Positions 9,498 through 21,040 of a stretch of DNA of 64,000 nt are shown here, piece after piece. The position numbers were made by a program, and so were the translations under genes. Numbering within the stretch: the stretch's first letter is position 1; every line of letters begins with the position of its first letter. The notes under the pieces are model-generated. The model made no database searches. It had not been told where the DNA came from and was given only the letters and a program-made list of their open reading frames with translations. This stretch comes from Flaccisagitta enflata (Eukaryota; Chaetognatha; Sagittoidea; Aphragmophora): assembly GCA_965153355.1 (NCBI GenBank), contig OZ231126.1, positions 2,046,001 to 2,110,000 on the forward strand, written 5' to 3'.

Positions 9498-10106
9498 AGA
9501 GACAATCTAAACAAATACGGACAATCCATGGAAATTGTCCGAATTGCAAATGTTTTGGAAAAACAAAATACCGTTGCTTTGATATTGTACGAGGTTGATG
9601 TTAGAAAAATAATCAAATTACGTGAACTGGTTTATGCGAGATGGAATTGAAAACGCGTATAAAACGTTCTACTTTTGCATGTTTGAAAATTCTGCAAGGC
9701 CAAGTAAAACCCGCATTGCTTTAAATCATGCTTAAAAATATCATGTTACTCTCGCATTAAATATTGAATTGCCAAAAGCAACCCATTGCATAATTTTTCT
9801 CGCCCGTGTAAGATACTATGATGGTCTAGTATTTGACGTCATATTCTATTGCCAGTGTTCTAAGAATTGCCATAAAATTGCCACTTCGCATTATTGATCA
9901 CTTAAACATTTTCATATTTTCTCTCAACTCAAATTCATGTTACATGTTCTTTTATATCAAAACAGGTTTCAGGAGAAAAAAATTGATAAGAAGAAAAGCT
10001 TCTTTTGCAAGCTCTTGGTTTGAACTCTTAAATAACAATTCGGAACATTCTAATCGAACATTTCGGAAGAAACATATTGAACATTTTCGATCAATAACCT
10101 GCGAGA
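9498..10106. other. Spacer between long ORFs with one 8-bp hairpin
   Basis: AT-rich and non-coding. At 9517-9541, CGGACAAT and ATTGTCCG form an 8-bp stem with an 8-base loop about 20 bases after the stop. It could be a 3'-processing or structural element, though no poly(A) context was confirmed. Nothing else recognised. Confidence 0.4.
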
Positions 10107-11720
10107 ATGAGCGACGAAAGCGCCGGGAGGGGCGGTCAAAATGATCCGCCGAACTCTAGCGACGACGTCAACACGGCGACGAATTTCATGGCGCCATCGA
10201 TTGGCGCGATGATGCCGCTTCTACCGGGCGAAACAACTGCGCGCGCCAGGAGACGATCCGGCGCGTTGCACGTCGCGGAAACGATGATAAATATGTTTCC
10301 GCAGCCTCGGCGATCGCCGAGACACTCAAATGCGCCAAACCATCAAAATCAATCTGGCGTGAATTTAAACATTGGACAACAACCATCAGCAATGACGGAA
10401 GAAAATGTAAACATGGACTTGGCGTCTACAGATGTTTTCCAATCGGCAATGTCATCAGCTTCAACATCTCAAACGACAAATCCATCATCAATTCCACCAG
10501 AAACAGTTCAAACATCATCAATTCCATCAGCTGGAATAACATCATCAATTCCATCAGCTGGAATAACATCATCAATTCCATCAGCTGGAATTCCATCAGC
10601 AATTCCATCGACTGGAATTTTGTCGACTTTTCCATCAACACATAATCAAACGACAATATCATCAACGGGACATCAATCTGCAATACAATCAACAGAATTA
10701 TCCACGTCTCTTTCATCACATCATCAAAACGTGAATCCGTCAAACCGATCAAATGAAAACACTCACTGGTCTGAACTCACACCATCAATTCCATTCTCGA
10801 CTACGACTACGCCAATGAGCGGAATTCCATTGGCGATTCCATCATCATCTTCAAATCATGAATCGGCACCAATATCACAGAATGTCATGGACTTGACAAA
10901 AGCGCATGTTAATCCATCATCATCCGCGGCAGAATTTAACATGCCGTCATCATCAACAGTATCGATGATTACAACGCTGGGTACTCAAGGAATGGTCGGC
11001 AACGAGCTTGTCAGCAGCTGCCAAAGGAAATTGGCTTTAAATCAGGCCTTGATTAACACAAGCAATAGAAACAACGAAATTCAGTCGTCACCTTTGAGTA
11101 GTGAGGATGAAATGGAAACTTCGACGAGTGCATCGATAACGAGAAACAGATGTATTGATGGGGGTGAGGTCAGAGAAGGCTTGAATAAATTGCATATCGA
11201 CGAAGAATCGAATGACAGCCCGCTGGAAGATGAAAATGTAACAGCGGTTAAAAATCTGCTCGACTCAGAAAAAAGAAACGACGCATATGACCCAGAAAGG
11301 CCAGGCATGTCGTCAGAAGACGGCAGGGTCAGCGCAACAACACATCCCGTCCCAATTACCAATACCAGACGGAGTATGCTTGAAGACCGTCTCTCGGTCA
11401 TATACCCTGAGATAGGGGTGCCGCCGGGTACACAAAACGATGATAGTGCCATGACGGGTCAATTGATCGCTTATTATGAGGAAAATAAAAGGGACATAAA
11501 GAGATATCAAATTCCCTCATTCCCAAACCCAATTGACGCTCTGGTTGAAACCTTCACTACTCATCGTGAACACTACTCAGACGTGATTCAACGTCCTACC
11601 AACAAGAAAAATCGAGAATATTTGAAAAAAGTTCTGGTCGAGCCAGAATTGTTACCTGGCATGGAATCAAGAGCACTCAAGGCTGGAAAAAAGCAGGGCA
11701 CTGTCGGACCAATACTTTAG
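10107..11720 (+). CDS. Ser/Thr-rich low-complexity ORF (537 codons)
   Basis: Unrecognised. The N-terminal ~340 residues are dominated by Ser, Thr, Pro, Asn and Gln. An imperfect peptide repeat around SIPSAGI/TSSIPSAGI occupies residues ~130-165, from tandem duplication of a ~30-base unit. The C-terminal ~150 residues are more ordered, with charged helices and motifs such as MLEDRLSVIYPE and AYYEENKRDIKRYQ. The start is the first ATG of the frame, 610 bp after the preceding stop. Same strand and similar spacing as the upstream ORFs suggest one gene block. The low-complexity half looks disordered; phosphoprotein-like or mucin-like roles cannot be told apart. Confidence 0.55.
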   Translation: MSDESAGRGGQNDPPNSSDDVNTATNFMAPSIGAMMPLLPGETTARARRRSGALHVAETMINMFPQPRRSPRHSNAPNHQNQSGVNLNIGQQPSAMTEENVNMDLASTDVFQSAMSSASTSQTTNPSSIPPETVQTSSIPSAGITSSIPSAGITSSIPSAGIPSAIPSTGILSTFPSTHNQTTISSTGHQSAIQSTELSTSLSSHHQNVNPSNRSNENTHWSELTPSIPFSTTTTPMSGIPLAIPSSSSNHESAPISQNVMDLTKAHVNPSSSAAEFNMPSSSTVSMITTLGTQGMVGNELVSSCQRKLALNQALINTSNRNNEIQSSPLSSEDEMETSTSASITRNRCIDGGEVREGLNKLHIDEESNDSPLEDENVTAVKNLLDSEKRNDAYDPERPGMSSEDGRVSATTHPVPITNTRRSMLEDRLSVIYPEIGVPPGTQNDDSAMTGQLIAYYEENKRDIKRYQIPSFPNPIDALVETFTTHREHYSDVIQRPTNKKNREYLKKVLVEPELLPGMESRALKAGKKQGTVGPIL

Positions 11721-11828
11721 GCGCTATGAATTCTTTAATCTTTTTTTATTTTTCACATTTTCCGTATTTTTTCCTAAGATCATTATTTTTTATCAATCTC
11801 AATTTTGGGCCCTACATAACAACAAAAA

Positions 11829-12505
11829 TGAGTTCAGCAGAGGGCAGAGGGAGGGAGGGAGAGGGACGGAAGGAGAGGGAGGGAGAGAGAGGGAAGGAGA
11901 GGGAGGGAAGGAGAGGGAGGGAGTGATAGGGAGAGTGGGAGAAGGAGTAAGGTAGGGTGGGAGAGGAAGGGAGAGGGGGAAGGGGGAGGGAGGGACAGGG
12001 AGGGAAGGAGGGAGAGGGAGAGTAGGAGGGAAAGGGGGAGGGGGAGGAAAAGGGAAGGAAAGAGAGAGGGGGAGGGAGGGACAGAGAGAGAGAGAGAGAG
12101 GGAGGGTGAGGGGGAGGGAAAAGAAGGGAGAGAGGGAGGGAGGGGTAGGGGGAGGGAGAGATTGAGGGAGGGAGAGAAGGAGAGAAAGCGGGAGGGAGAG
12201 GGTGAGGGGGAGGGAAAGGGATGGAGTGAGAAAGGGAGGGAGGGAGAGGGAGGGAGGGAAAGGGAGGTAGAGGGGGAGGGGGATGGAGAGTGAGAGGGGG
12301 AGGGAGAGTGAGAGGGGGAGAGAGAGTGAGAGGGGGGTGGTGAGGGAAAGGGAGGGAGCAAGGGAGAGAGGGAGAGGGGCAGGGAGTGAGGGAGGGAGAG
12401 AGGGAGAGAGGGAGAGAGGGAGGGAGAGAGGGAGGGAGAGAGGGAGGGGGAGGGAAGGAGAGAGGGAGGGAGCATGGGAGGGAGACAAAGAGAGAGAGGG
12501 TGAGA
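11829..12505. repeat. Polypurine (GGGA/GAGA)n tract
   Basis: Nearly 680 bp of pure GA on the + strand built from GGGAGA, GAGAGG and GGGAAG variants, followed by a short (AC)n at 12510-12523. Long Ser/Pro/Leu and Arg/Glu frames across it are compositional artefacts. Confidence 0.95.
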
Positions 12506-12573
12506 GTCACACACACACACACACAAAACAACCCTTACAATTTTTTTCCGGTCGGCGAGAGCCGCCTTTACTG

Positions 12574-13489
12574 GTAACTGTGGGTTTTTCTGCATTTTTG
12601 AGCAGTATTGGGGTGTATGAGCATGTAACAAGCAAAAATAAAATCATTCCCCAAGCGCTTTTTTAGTAATCTTCAAAATAGAAAAAAAACTGAACCTATC
12701 TTTAATGCAGATTCTTATGAGTTGTACTGACTCATTTTTTGGTTCCATATTGTTTTTCTATATAAAATTTCCTTTCGTTTCATAGGTCACACTATATGGT
12801 TTTATATAGAGATTAGGTTTTCATATTTTGAGCCACCGTTACTTTTTTGTAACGGTGACTCAAAAAATAAAAATTTTAATTTATCGCAAAAGTATTGAGT
12901 GCGACCTATCAAATTAAAGGGAATTTTGCATAGATTAACAATATGGAATAAGAAATTTAGTCAACACATCCCAGAAGAATCTGCATTAAAATAAGGTCTA
13001 TTTTTTTTTTATTTTGAAGATTACTCAAAAAGCGCAAAGGAAATGATTTTGCTTTTGATAGTTTCATGCTCATATACCCCAATACTGCTCAAAAATGCAA
13101 AAAAACCTACAGTTATATGACTTTTCACTCAAAATTGTTCAGGCCTGTATATTCTTGAGTTCCCCCCCCCCTGGTGGGGGGGGGGGGAAAGAATCAAAGG
13201 GTCTAGAGATGGGGAAGGTAATCAAAAGGGGAAAAAAGAGAAAAAAAGGAATTTTGGGGAAAATATAACTTTTTACAGTACCAAATCATAAAACTCAATT
13301 AGTAAAACACAATTTAACACTATTTAAACCTTAACTACATAGTTTTATAGCTATATGGGGAAGAAAATCATGGATATAAAAATGTGACGCAACGCGTGGA
13401 AGGGAAGAAAATCAAAAGCAGGGGGGGGGGGAAAAAATCAAAAGCCACTCAAGAATATACACCCCTGGAATTGTTTTAAAAGCACAGTG
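12574..13489. mobile_element. Long fold-back element, copy 1 (left end truncated)
   Basis: Two arms of ~280 bp are inverted around the centre near 12830-12860, where CCGTTAC and GTAACGG face each other. The right terminus ends GCACAGTG at 13489; the matching left terminus (CACTGTGC) is missing. The right end is interrupted by a hAT MITE at 13140. Shares both arms with copies at 13955 and 16298. Non-coding. Confidence 0.8.
13140..13467. mobile_element. hAT-type MITE (CAGG...CCTG), copy in fold-back element
   Basis: Begins CAGGCCTGTATA, ends TATACACCCCTG, and is flanked by near-identical 8-bp target copies (AAATTGTT left, GAATTGTT right). The CAGGG-like terminus and 8-bp duplication fit hAT elements. 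Inner parts match the copies at 36115 and 41262. Non-coding, with poly-C/poly-G runs near both ends. Confidence 0.85.
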
Positions 13490-13954
13490 AGGGCCGGACA
13501 CCAGTCTTTACAACCTCTAGTAATTATCATATATTTGGGTTAGACTCAGAATGGATGTTTGCAAGTTAGTTTTGCTAAATGGAAAACTAGGAGTGATGCG
13601 CGTAGTAACTAGTCGGTGAGGGCTCACAAGGCCCTCTTCCATATTTTTCAGTTTGGGTATAGTGAGGGATATTGTTCTACCTATCATAACATACAAGAGT
13701 CCGTTCCTTAAAAAATATTAAAGCATAAATTTAGAAATTCAACAATGAAGGAAAATAATCGATAATCGCAAAATCGTGAGTATTCAGCTTGGCAGCGATT
13801 TACCAAGGAAACAACTACAATGACAACAAGGATTTTACAAAGGTATCTTTCCCATGAACTGCTGTGGTTGGAGCAGGGGGTGACTTTTACTTGAGCGATT
13901 TTTCAACTAATTGTACACATGGAATCAGTTCCCTTCCAATCATGGTCAACTCGC
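13490..13954. other. Unassigned AT-rich spacer
   Basis: Between two fold-back elements. No ORF, repeat end or gene-like exon recognised. Confidence 0.4.
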
Positions 13955-16072
13955 CACTGTACTTTTAAAACAATTCTGGGTGAAAAGTCATAACTGTAGA
14001 TTTTTCTGCATTTGTCAGCAGTATTGGGGTGTAAGAGCATGTAACTAGCAGAAACGCTTTTTGAGTAATCTTCAAAATGGACCAAATTTCAATGCAGATT
14101 CTTTTGAGATGTATTGACTAAATTTCTGATTCCATATTGTTAATCTATGCAAAATTCCCTTTCATTTGTTAGGTCGCACTCTATACTTTTGCAAAGAATT
14201 AAGATTTTTAATTTTGAGTCACCGTTATAAAAAAATAATGATGGCTCAAAATATGAAAACCTAATTTCTATATAAAACCATATAGTGTGACCTACAAAAT
14301 GAGAGGAAATTTTGTATAGAATAATAATTTGGAATCAAAAAATGAGTCAATACAACTCATTAGAATCTGCATTAAAGATAGGTTTAATTTTTTTCTATTT
14401 GGCAAATGTCACGGTTCCACAGCATGCTTGAGGGCCCGACTTTCTGCCAATCTATGTTAGCTCAAGCTTCCGGTACATCATTGTAAATGATTTTAACGGT
14501 TCAAATACATCCACAACTACCAAGTGCACAATTTCAAACCATTTTTTGTGACCCTCCCTACCCCTAGGGGGTCCAAAAATTCAATCAAAGGGCTATTTTT
14601 GGCATGTCTCCATTCTGTCTCCAGTAGAAAAAAGCAAGCAAGACCAATCAAAAAATGTTTTGTCATATGAAATTATGAGTTTTCCCCAACCAGTATCAAT
14701 CCAACAGCATACACAAAAAAATTTAACTCATTACGCCAACGATAAGTTACCAAAAAATGGTAAATCAATCAGATTTAACCCTTCTCGATTTTTTTGCTTT
14801 TTTTCTCTCAAGGCTGAATATCATGGTATTTATCTTTTAAAACCCCCTTTGTCTTAAACATTAAGCATTTTTTCTTTTGCCATTCGTTGGACAACTACTT
14901 GAAGGGCATTCCTCCATTTTCATGTTACTGGGTTGATCCTAAGCAGAGAAATAGCATTTTTCTTGAAGCGTATCAATTCGCGCACACCCCCAAACTTCTT
15001 CCTAACGCTTACCTAACGCTTTAGATATGCCACTATTGTGCCAAAGTGACACAATTCACATGAAAACTGACAACACCATGCGAAAGAGCGTGAAATTTTG
15101 ATTCTACCCTGATAATTTGAAATCTTAACTCTCAAGCGTTTAGCCACAATGAAATTTCATATTTTGTTGGTCCTGAAGTGTGAACAGAATTGATACGCTC
15201 TTCGACGGCGCATCGTAGTTAATTTTTTGTTTCCACACAGCGCTTCTCACACAAATGCGCGATGCTTTTGTTTCTTAATTTGGTAAATTTTTTTAAAATC
15301 AAAATTGGCATATCTCAGGAACTGTTCGAGCTAGCCCATTGAAATTTTGCATGGTTGATACCTGGACCAAGAGGGTCCTTTGCCTAAATTCTGATGCGAC
15401 GTAAAGAATGTCGAGTAGTCCAACCAGACCAACCAGCCTACCAGATGAAAAAATGAAAAAATGGCATAACTTCTAAGATAATTGTCCGATCTGGTTGAAA
15501 TTTTGCATGAAGCTTCCTTCAAAAATTCCTCGTCACGGGCATAAAAAAGAGCTTGGGGAAATAATTTTTTCTTCCAACAGCCCATCCAGCCAGAAATGGT
15601 ACTTATAGAGATTTTTTTAAAAAACTTTAAAAATTCAAAAAAATTTCAGAAACATGATCACATGTTTGCTTGGACGTTATCATTGAGAATTTCACTGTCA
15701 TATTGATTTCTTCATTGTATTTAGCTAATTTTTCTAGTAATAAAATTGCCAACAGTATCTATTTAAGCCTAATTTGCATGAAAAATGAGCGTACTTAAGA
15801 AAATCCAAGTATGGATCCACACATAATAATAGCTAAGCTACATGATGACGTATGGTTTTGCTCAATTTTCAAACATGTAAAATTGATGAATTTCACCCCG
15901 TCCATGGTTGGCTTAGCATGACACCAGCCATTTTGAAGATTTCTCAAAAAGCACTCGGGGAATAATTTTGTTTCTGCTAGTAACATGATCATATACCCCA
16001 GTACTGCTCAAAAATGAAGAAAAACCCACAGTTTTATGACTTTCCACTGAGATTTTTTTTGAAAGCACAGTG
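13955..16072. mobile_element. Long fold-back element, copy 2, split by an insertion
   Basis: The left end CACTGTACTTTTAAAA at 13955 and right end AAAGCACAGTG at 16072 match the family termini. The sequence runs from the left arm through the centre to 14400, then resumes at 15930 in the right arm after a 1.5-kb insertion. Confidence 0.75.
14401..15929. mobile_element. 1.5-kb non-coding insertion with 4-bp target duplication
   Basis: The fold-back sequence around it would read TCTATTTTGAAG. The insertion splits this with ATTT on both sides (14397-14400, 15930-15933). Ends GGCAAATGTCA and its inverted partner TGACACCAGCC share GGC-N3-TGTCA. Only short meaningless frames inside. Superfamily not determined. 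Confidence 0.65.
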
Positions 16073-16125
16073 CCGCTGGCCCATGGTTGTAAGAGCTAAG
16101 AGCGGTAAATTTTTTTCCCCTTTTT

Positions 16126-16285
16126 AGTCGCGGACACTTGACTCTACACCTTGCCGTGCCGTTGTCGGTTGGTAGGTCGGTTGGTCGGTATACCGCGGTA
16201 GGTCACATTTCTAAATTACGAACGGTTTTTGCATTACTGCTCCTGCCCAACCGTCCGCGACTGGATTGCCGTGTATCCGGCCTTG
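16126..16285 (+). mobile_element. Two-hairpin (Helentron-like) element, tag AGTCGCGGAC
   Basis: The 5' end AGTCGCGGAC follows a T-run; the local hairpin arm has decayed to ACTTGACT. The 3' part carries the exact inverted tag GTCCGCGACT, then a hairpin around CGTGTATCCGG and CCTTG. The interior is a Cys-free stretch of GGTCGGTTGG-like repeats. Non-coding. Confidence 0.75.
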
Positions 16286-17558
16286 TTTGTGTACATGCAC
16301 TGTGCTTTTAAAACAATTCTGAGTGAAAAGTCATATAGCTGTGGGTTTTTCTGCACTTTTGAGCAGTATTGGGGTGGAAAAGCATGTAACTAGCAAAAAC
16401 AAAATCATTCCCCAAGTGTTTTTTGAGTAACCTCCAAAATCAGAAAAAAATAGACCCAATTTCAATGAAGATTCTTCTGAGATGAGTTGACTAAATTTTT
16501 GATTCTATAAAGTTAATCTAACAGGGTGTGCAAAATTATCTGGACTTGGCAATTACTTTTCTTAAAAACCCTGTAGAAAAAATGATTTTTGAATGCATGA
16601 AGGGTAGATATAAAAAAAAGTGTCCTTTTAGCATTAAAAACCAAAATTCACAGAAAATAAAAAAGTCAGAAACAAAATTTTTTGGGTAAATTTGACTCAC
16701 TTAAAACACTCCTTTAAAAGATTCATAAAAAAAAACCTGAAATCTTGTTGTTAGTTTTTCTTGCCCTTCAGGCTTAGTTTATTTGCTTTTTTGAGCTCCA
16801 TTGATGTTGATTTAACTTACCTCCCTCAGCATAATGTGTGTTAAGCATAGAAAGTCACTATGGAGTGGTTACTAATACAAAAATCTATGATTTTGCACAA
16901 TGGAATTGGCTTGGGCTTTTTGTATAACATCTGCTAAAATCTGATCTAGGGCGAGTATTGACACAATTTTTTTTTTCAAGAAAACCATTTAGGCAGTATA
17001 TCACTTTGAGCAAGGTTTCAAGTTTGAAAGAAGTGTGTAACATTGTAAAAATAGTGTGTCAATATTGCAACTTTATTCAGATTGAGCAATGGACATCAGT
17101 GGGAGTATGGCCAATAGCAGCATACCATCTTCCAAGTTTCAGCCAATCACAGCTTCCCCAGGGATCCCTGCTGTTTCCCTCCTATTCAAGTAGGGTGAAA
17201 GCACGCACAAAAGGGCAATCTAGTAGGGCCCAAAGTAGTTAAGGATTTCAAATTAACAAGTTAATAGTTAACTAACTACTTTTTTACCTAGTTAACTACT
17301 AAAGTAGTTAAAACCAGCTTAGATCAATATCTAGCCTATTATCTTTAGTAAGCCACTTACTTTAAAGATAAACAGTCGATTTTTTCAGTCTTGTTGAGTT
17401 TTATTAATCTATCATGATGGCGCTAAGCAAATGTGATCAACAACAAGTTCAAGTAGCAAAAAAAATTATGTTTGAAGATAACATCAACGTCAAATCAAAT
17501 CAGTCAAACCTACATTCGAATACAACCAAACAAGGAGCAAATCGATTCAGGACATAAG

Positions 17559-20500
17559 TCAAAGCTTTTTCAAGTGGTTTCTAAGAAAGCAAAGATTATC
17601 GAGACTTTTGTCAAAGAGAGAAGCTCTCACTTTCGAAACAAACAGTCCGGCCGCACTAAAGGCTCTTTCTTCCTCAACAGAAGTCGGAGGAAGAGTTGAC
17701 GCTGCTTTTTAAACTCTTTCGAAACACAGAGGTCGTTGACCAGTTGCTAAAAAAAATGGCAAATTCATGTTTGATTTTGACAAGAATATCCGACGGAGAT
17801 GAAAATGATGATTTGTTTTGGTCAGCACCCAAATCACGACTCTGGAGGAAATCTCTCAACTCTTCAGCTTTCGATTTTTTTGGAGCCGGCTCAGTTGGTT
17901 CATCAGAGTCAGGCAAAGCGCTATCCTCGTTGGATCCTTGAGACCAAAAGAGACGAACATAAATGTCTCTGATTTTTTTGATAATCTCACTCTTGGGCAG
18001 ATATTTCAAGATGGCATTATCTGCATCCTTGTTGGGTGAAAGATAGAGAAGCACACCCGAGATAAGCCCGTTGCGTCGCTCCATGAGGTGTTGGTGAAGA
18101 ATGTCTAGCATTGCTTGTCCTAAGCCCGACTCATTCTCCTCCAGCTTTTTCAGCATGAACTCAATGACATGATCAGCATCAAGTAGCGAGTAATCGTTTG
18201 AGGCGATTTGAGTAGCACCAATCTCGATTGTTTCAAGCACATCAATCAAGTCTCCTACAATTTTGAGCTCGTCCTCGCTCAGAAAAAGATGTTGCAACGC
18301 AAGGTTGATTAGCGCTTTTTGAATTTCCGGTGAGAGTAAGTGAAAGCGGCGAAACATGGCGAGCAACATATGCCATCGAGTCTTTGTGTCCATGATCAGA
18401 TTCAACTCCTGTCCATGAGTAGGGGGTCATGGTTGGAAAAGGGGTCATTAAACCATCAATTGGACAAAGTTTGTTTGATAATCTAACTTTCCTGACTTCA
18501 TCAGCACTCATTTTGAAGGGCTAATTGCTGAAATGTCCAAATCCTGTTCATTTGTTCATAGACCAAGGTCATGATTGAAAAACGCGCCCTCTGAGAGAAA
18601 GGCGTCACATCCACTGGTTAAAAGTCACTTGTTTTGAAGCCTCTGTGGCTAGATGTCAAGTGTTCCAGTTTTTTTTCTCCCCAATTTGACACTTCCCTTA
18701 CAGGTTAAGGTTGAAAATCTCTTTGATGATAAATTTCTCCTCACAACCACTGCAAGCTTTGCCCAAACCTCCCCAAATTCAATGTTTTTAGTTGTAGCGT
18801 GGATCTGGCAGATATAGAGCTGGGATTTGGACATATGTGCTTTATCAAGTTTTATAGCATGATAATTTCTTAGTAGGGATGTCAATCACAATCAGGAACT
18901 GGTCATATATGGACTTTTCAATCTTCTATGAAAATTTAAGTCACTTCAAGACCCCCTAAATACTTATCCTTAAATTGACCTTACAGCTTTAAAATGGAGC
19001 TTCCAGGCTCAAATTTGAAGGTTAGCTAGGGGGTCATGGTTGGAGAAGGGGTCATTAAACCATCAATTGGACAAAGTTTGTTTGATAATCTAACTTTCCT
19101 GACTTCATCAGCACTCATTTTGAAGGGCTAATTGCTGAAATGTCCAAATCCTGTTCATTTGTTCATAGACCAAGGTCATGATTGAAAAACGCGCCCTCTG
19201 AGAGAAAGGCGTCACATCCACTGGTTAAAAGTCACTTGTTTTGAAGCCTCTGTGGCTAGATGTCAAGTGTTCCAGTTTTTTTTCTCCCCAATTTGACACT
19301 TCCCTTACAGGTTAAGGTTGAAAATCTCTCTTTGATGATAAATTTCTCCTCACAACCACTGCAAGCTTTGCCCAAACCTCCCCAAATTCAATGTTTTTAG
19401 TTGTAGCGTGGATCTGGCAGATATAGAGCTGGGATTTGGACATATGTGCTTTATCAAGTTTTATAGCATGATAATTTCTTAGTAGGGATGTCAATCACAA
19501 TCAGGAACTGGTCATATATGGACTTTTCAATCTTCTATGAAAATTTAAGTCACTTCAAGACCCCCTAAATACTTATCCTTAAATTGACCTTACAGCTTTA
19601 AAATGGAGCTTCCAGGCTCAAATTTGAAGGTTAGCTAGGGGGTCATGGTTGGAAAAGGGGTCATTAAACCATCAATTGGACAAAGTTTGTTTGATAATCT
19701 AACTTTCCTGACTTCATCAGCACTCATTTTGAAGGGCTAATTGCTGAAATGTCCAAATCCTGTTCATTTGTTCATAGACCAAGGTCATGATTGAAAAACG
19801 CGCCCTCTGAGAGAAAGGCGTCACATCCACTGGTTAAAAGTCACTTGTTTTGAAGCCTCTGTGGCTAGATGTCAAGTGTTCCAGTTTTTTTTCTCCCCAA
19901 TTTGACACTTCCCTTACAGGTTAAGGTTGAAAATCTCTCTTTGATGATAAATTTCTCCTCACAACCACTGCAAGCTTTGCCCAAACCTCCCCAAATTCAA
20001 TGTTTTTAGTTGTAGCGTGGATCTGGCAGATATAGAGCTGGGATTTGGACATATGTGCTTTATCAAGTTTTATAGCATGATAATTTCTTAGTAGGGATGT
20101 CAATCACAATCAGGAACTGGTCATATATGGACTTTTCAATCTTCTATGAAAATTTAAGTCACTTCAAGACCCCCTACCATGAGTTTCTTTCACATTTTTC
20201 TGTAGCGTGTCATTTGGAACGGGACTTTGGCGAAAAGCTTTGGAACCAGTCCGGACCTTTTTGACAACTGGTTGAAATCGCCGTTTGAGAACTGGTGGCG
20301 TTTCCGTCTCCATCTCACTTTCGTCATCATCCTCATCTGAACCGTCCTCAGAGTCACTGGGCGGATTTTCCTGTGAGGAAGTGTCGTAGAGAAGATCGCA
20401 AACGGCGAGATGTGCTCCATGTGAAAGACAAAGTTGTTGTTCAACTTCTAGCAGGCGACCAACTTTTTTCATGACTGCAGCACCGTCAGTCACAACGCAA

Positions 20501-21040
20501 AAGATGTGTCGCTTCCTGTCAAGTCCGAAAAGTGCGAGTCTTTCATCAAGAAGTTCCACGGCTTTTTCAGCTGGAAGAGAACCTGTGACACAAACCATTC
20601 CAAGCGACAACATGATTCTCATCATGTAGGTTGATGCTCATGAAGAGTCGATTCTTTATGGAGGTGTACTCATCGAGCGACACACTGAATCTTTCTCCGT
20701 TTTCAGCTCTCTGTGCAAGTTCTTTTTTAAGATCTTCCTTGACAGAGGCCGCGTGATGGAACACAATGTTTTTCACGCCATTCCCGCTTTCAGGCACTTT
20801 GTATCCTCTCGCTTTGAGACCAGCTACAATGTTTTTGCTTTTTGCGATTGTTTTGTAAGGAAGTCTGTTGACAGCACAAAGACGAGAAAGGATCAAACTT
20901 AAATCTTCTTTTTTCGGTTGAAAATGCGAAGATATGGTTGGCTGAGTTGCGGTCACAGTCGATGGCTTTTTTTGCTCGATTTCCACGGAAATTGAATGAG
21001 CTTTATCTAGATGATAACGCAAGGAGCTCGTGAATTGTCC
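17559..21040 (-). pseudogene. hAT transposase (BED-type), frameshifted and interrupted
   Basis: Order on the minus strand: the end of a BED-like zinc finger (SSLRYHLDKAHS, truncated at its N-terminus by the LINE); a DDE-fold region with TDGAAVMKKVGR and the C-x2-H-type motif LCLSHGAHLAVCDLLY; an acidic loop; then, beyond the inserted MITE array, DTKTRWHMLLAMFRRF; and finally a hAT C-terminal dimerisation segment with the PTSVEEERAFSAAGLF signature at about 17,640-17,680. Frame changes occur near 20,600 and 17,695, and the 1.76-kb array breaks the frame at 18,420-20,176. The matches to hAT family signatures are clear. It cannot make a working enzyme as it stands, and the stop of the C-terminal part is at 17559-17561. 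Confidence 0.9.
18420..20176. mobile_element. Triple 541-bp MITE array sharing one target duplication
   Basis: Three nearly identical units start at 18420, 19027 and 19636. Each runs TAGGGGGTC to GACCCCCTA (about 541 bp). Adjacent units are separated by the same 66-68 bp linker (AATACTTATCC...GGTTAGC). The whole block is flanked by CCATGAG at 18413-18419 and 20177-20183, interrupting the hAT transposase. A 60-codon frame present in each unit has no recognisable content. Confidence 0.88.

Noticed and set aside
11799-12631. Long Ser/Pro/Leu-rich ORFs
   Set aside because: They follow entirely from the GGGA/GAGA polypurine tract and are open in several frames.
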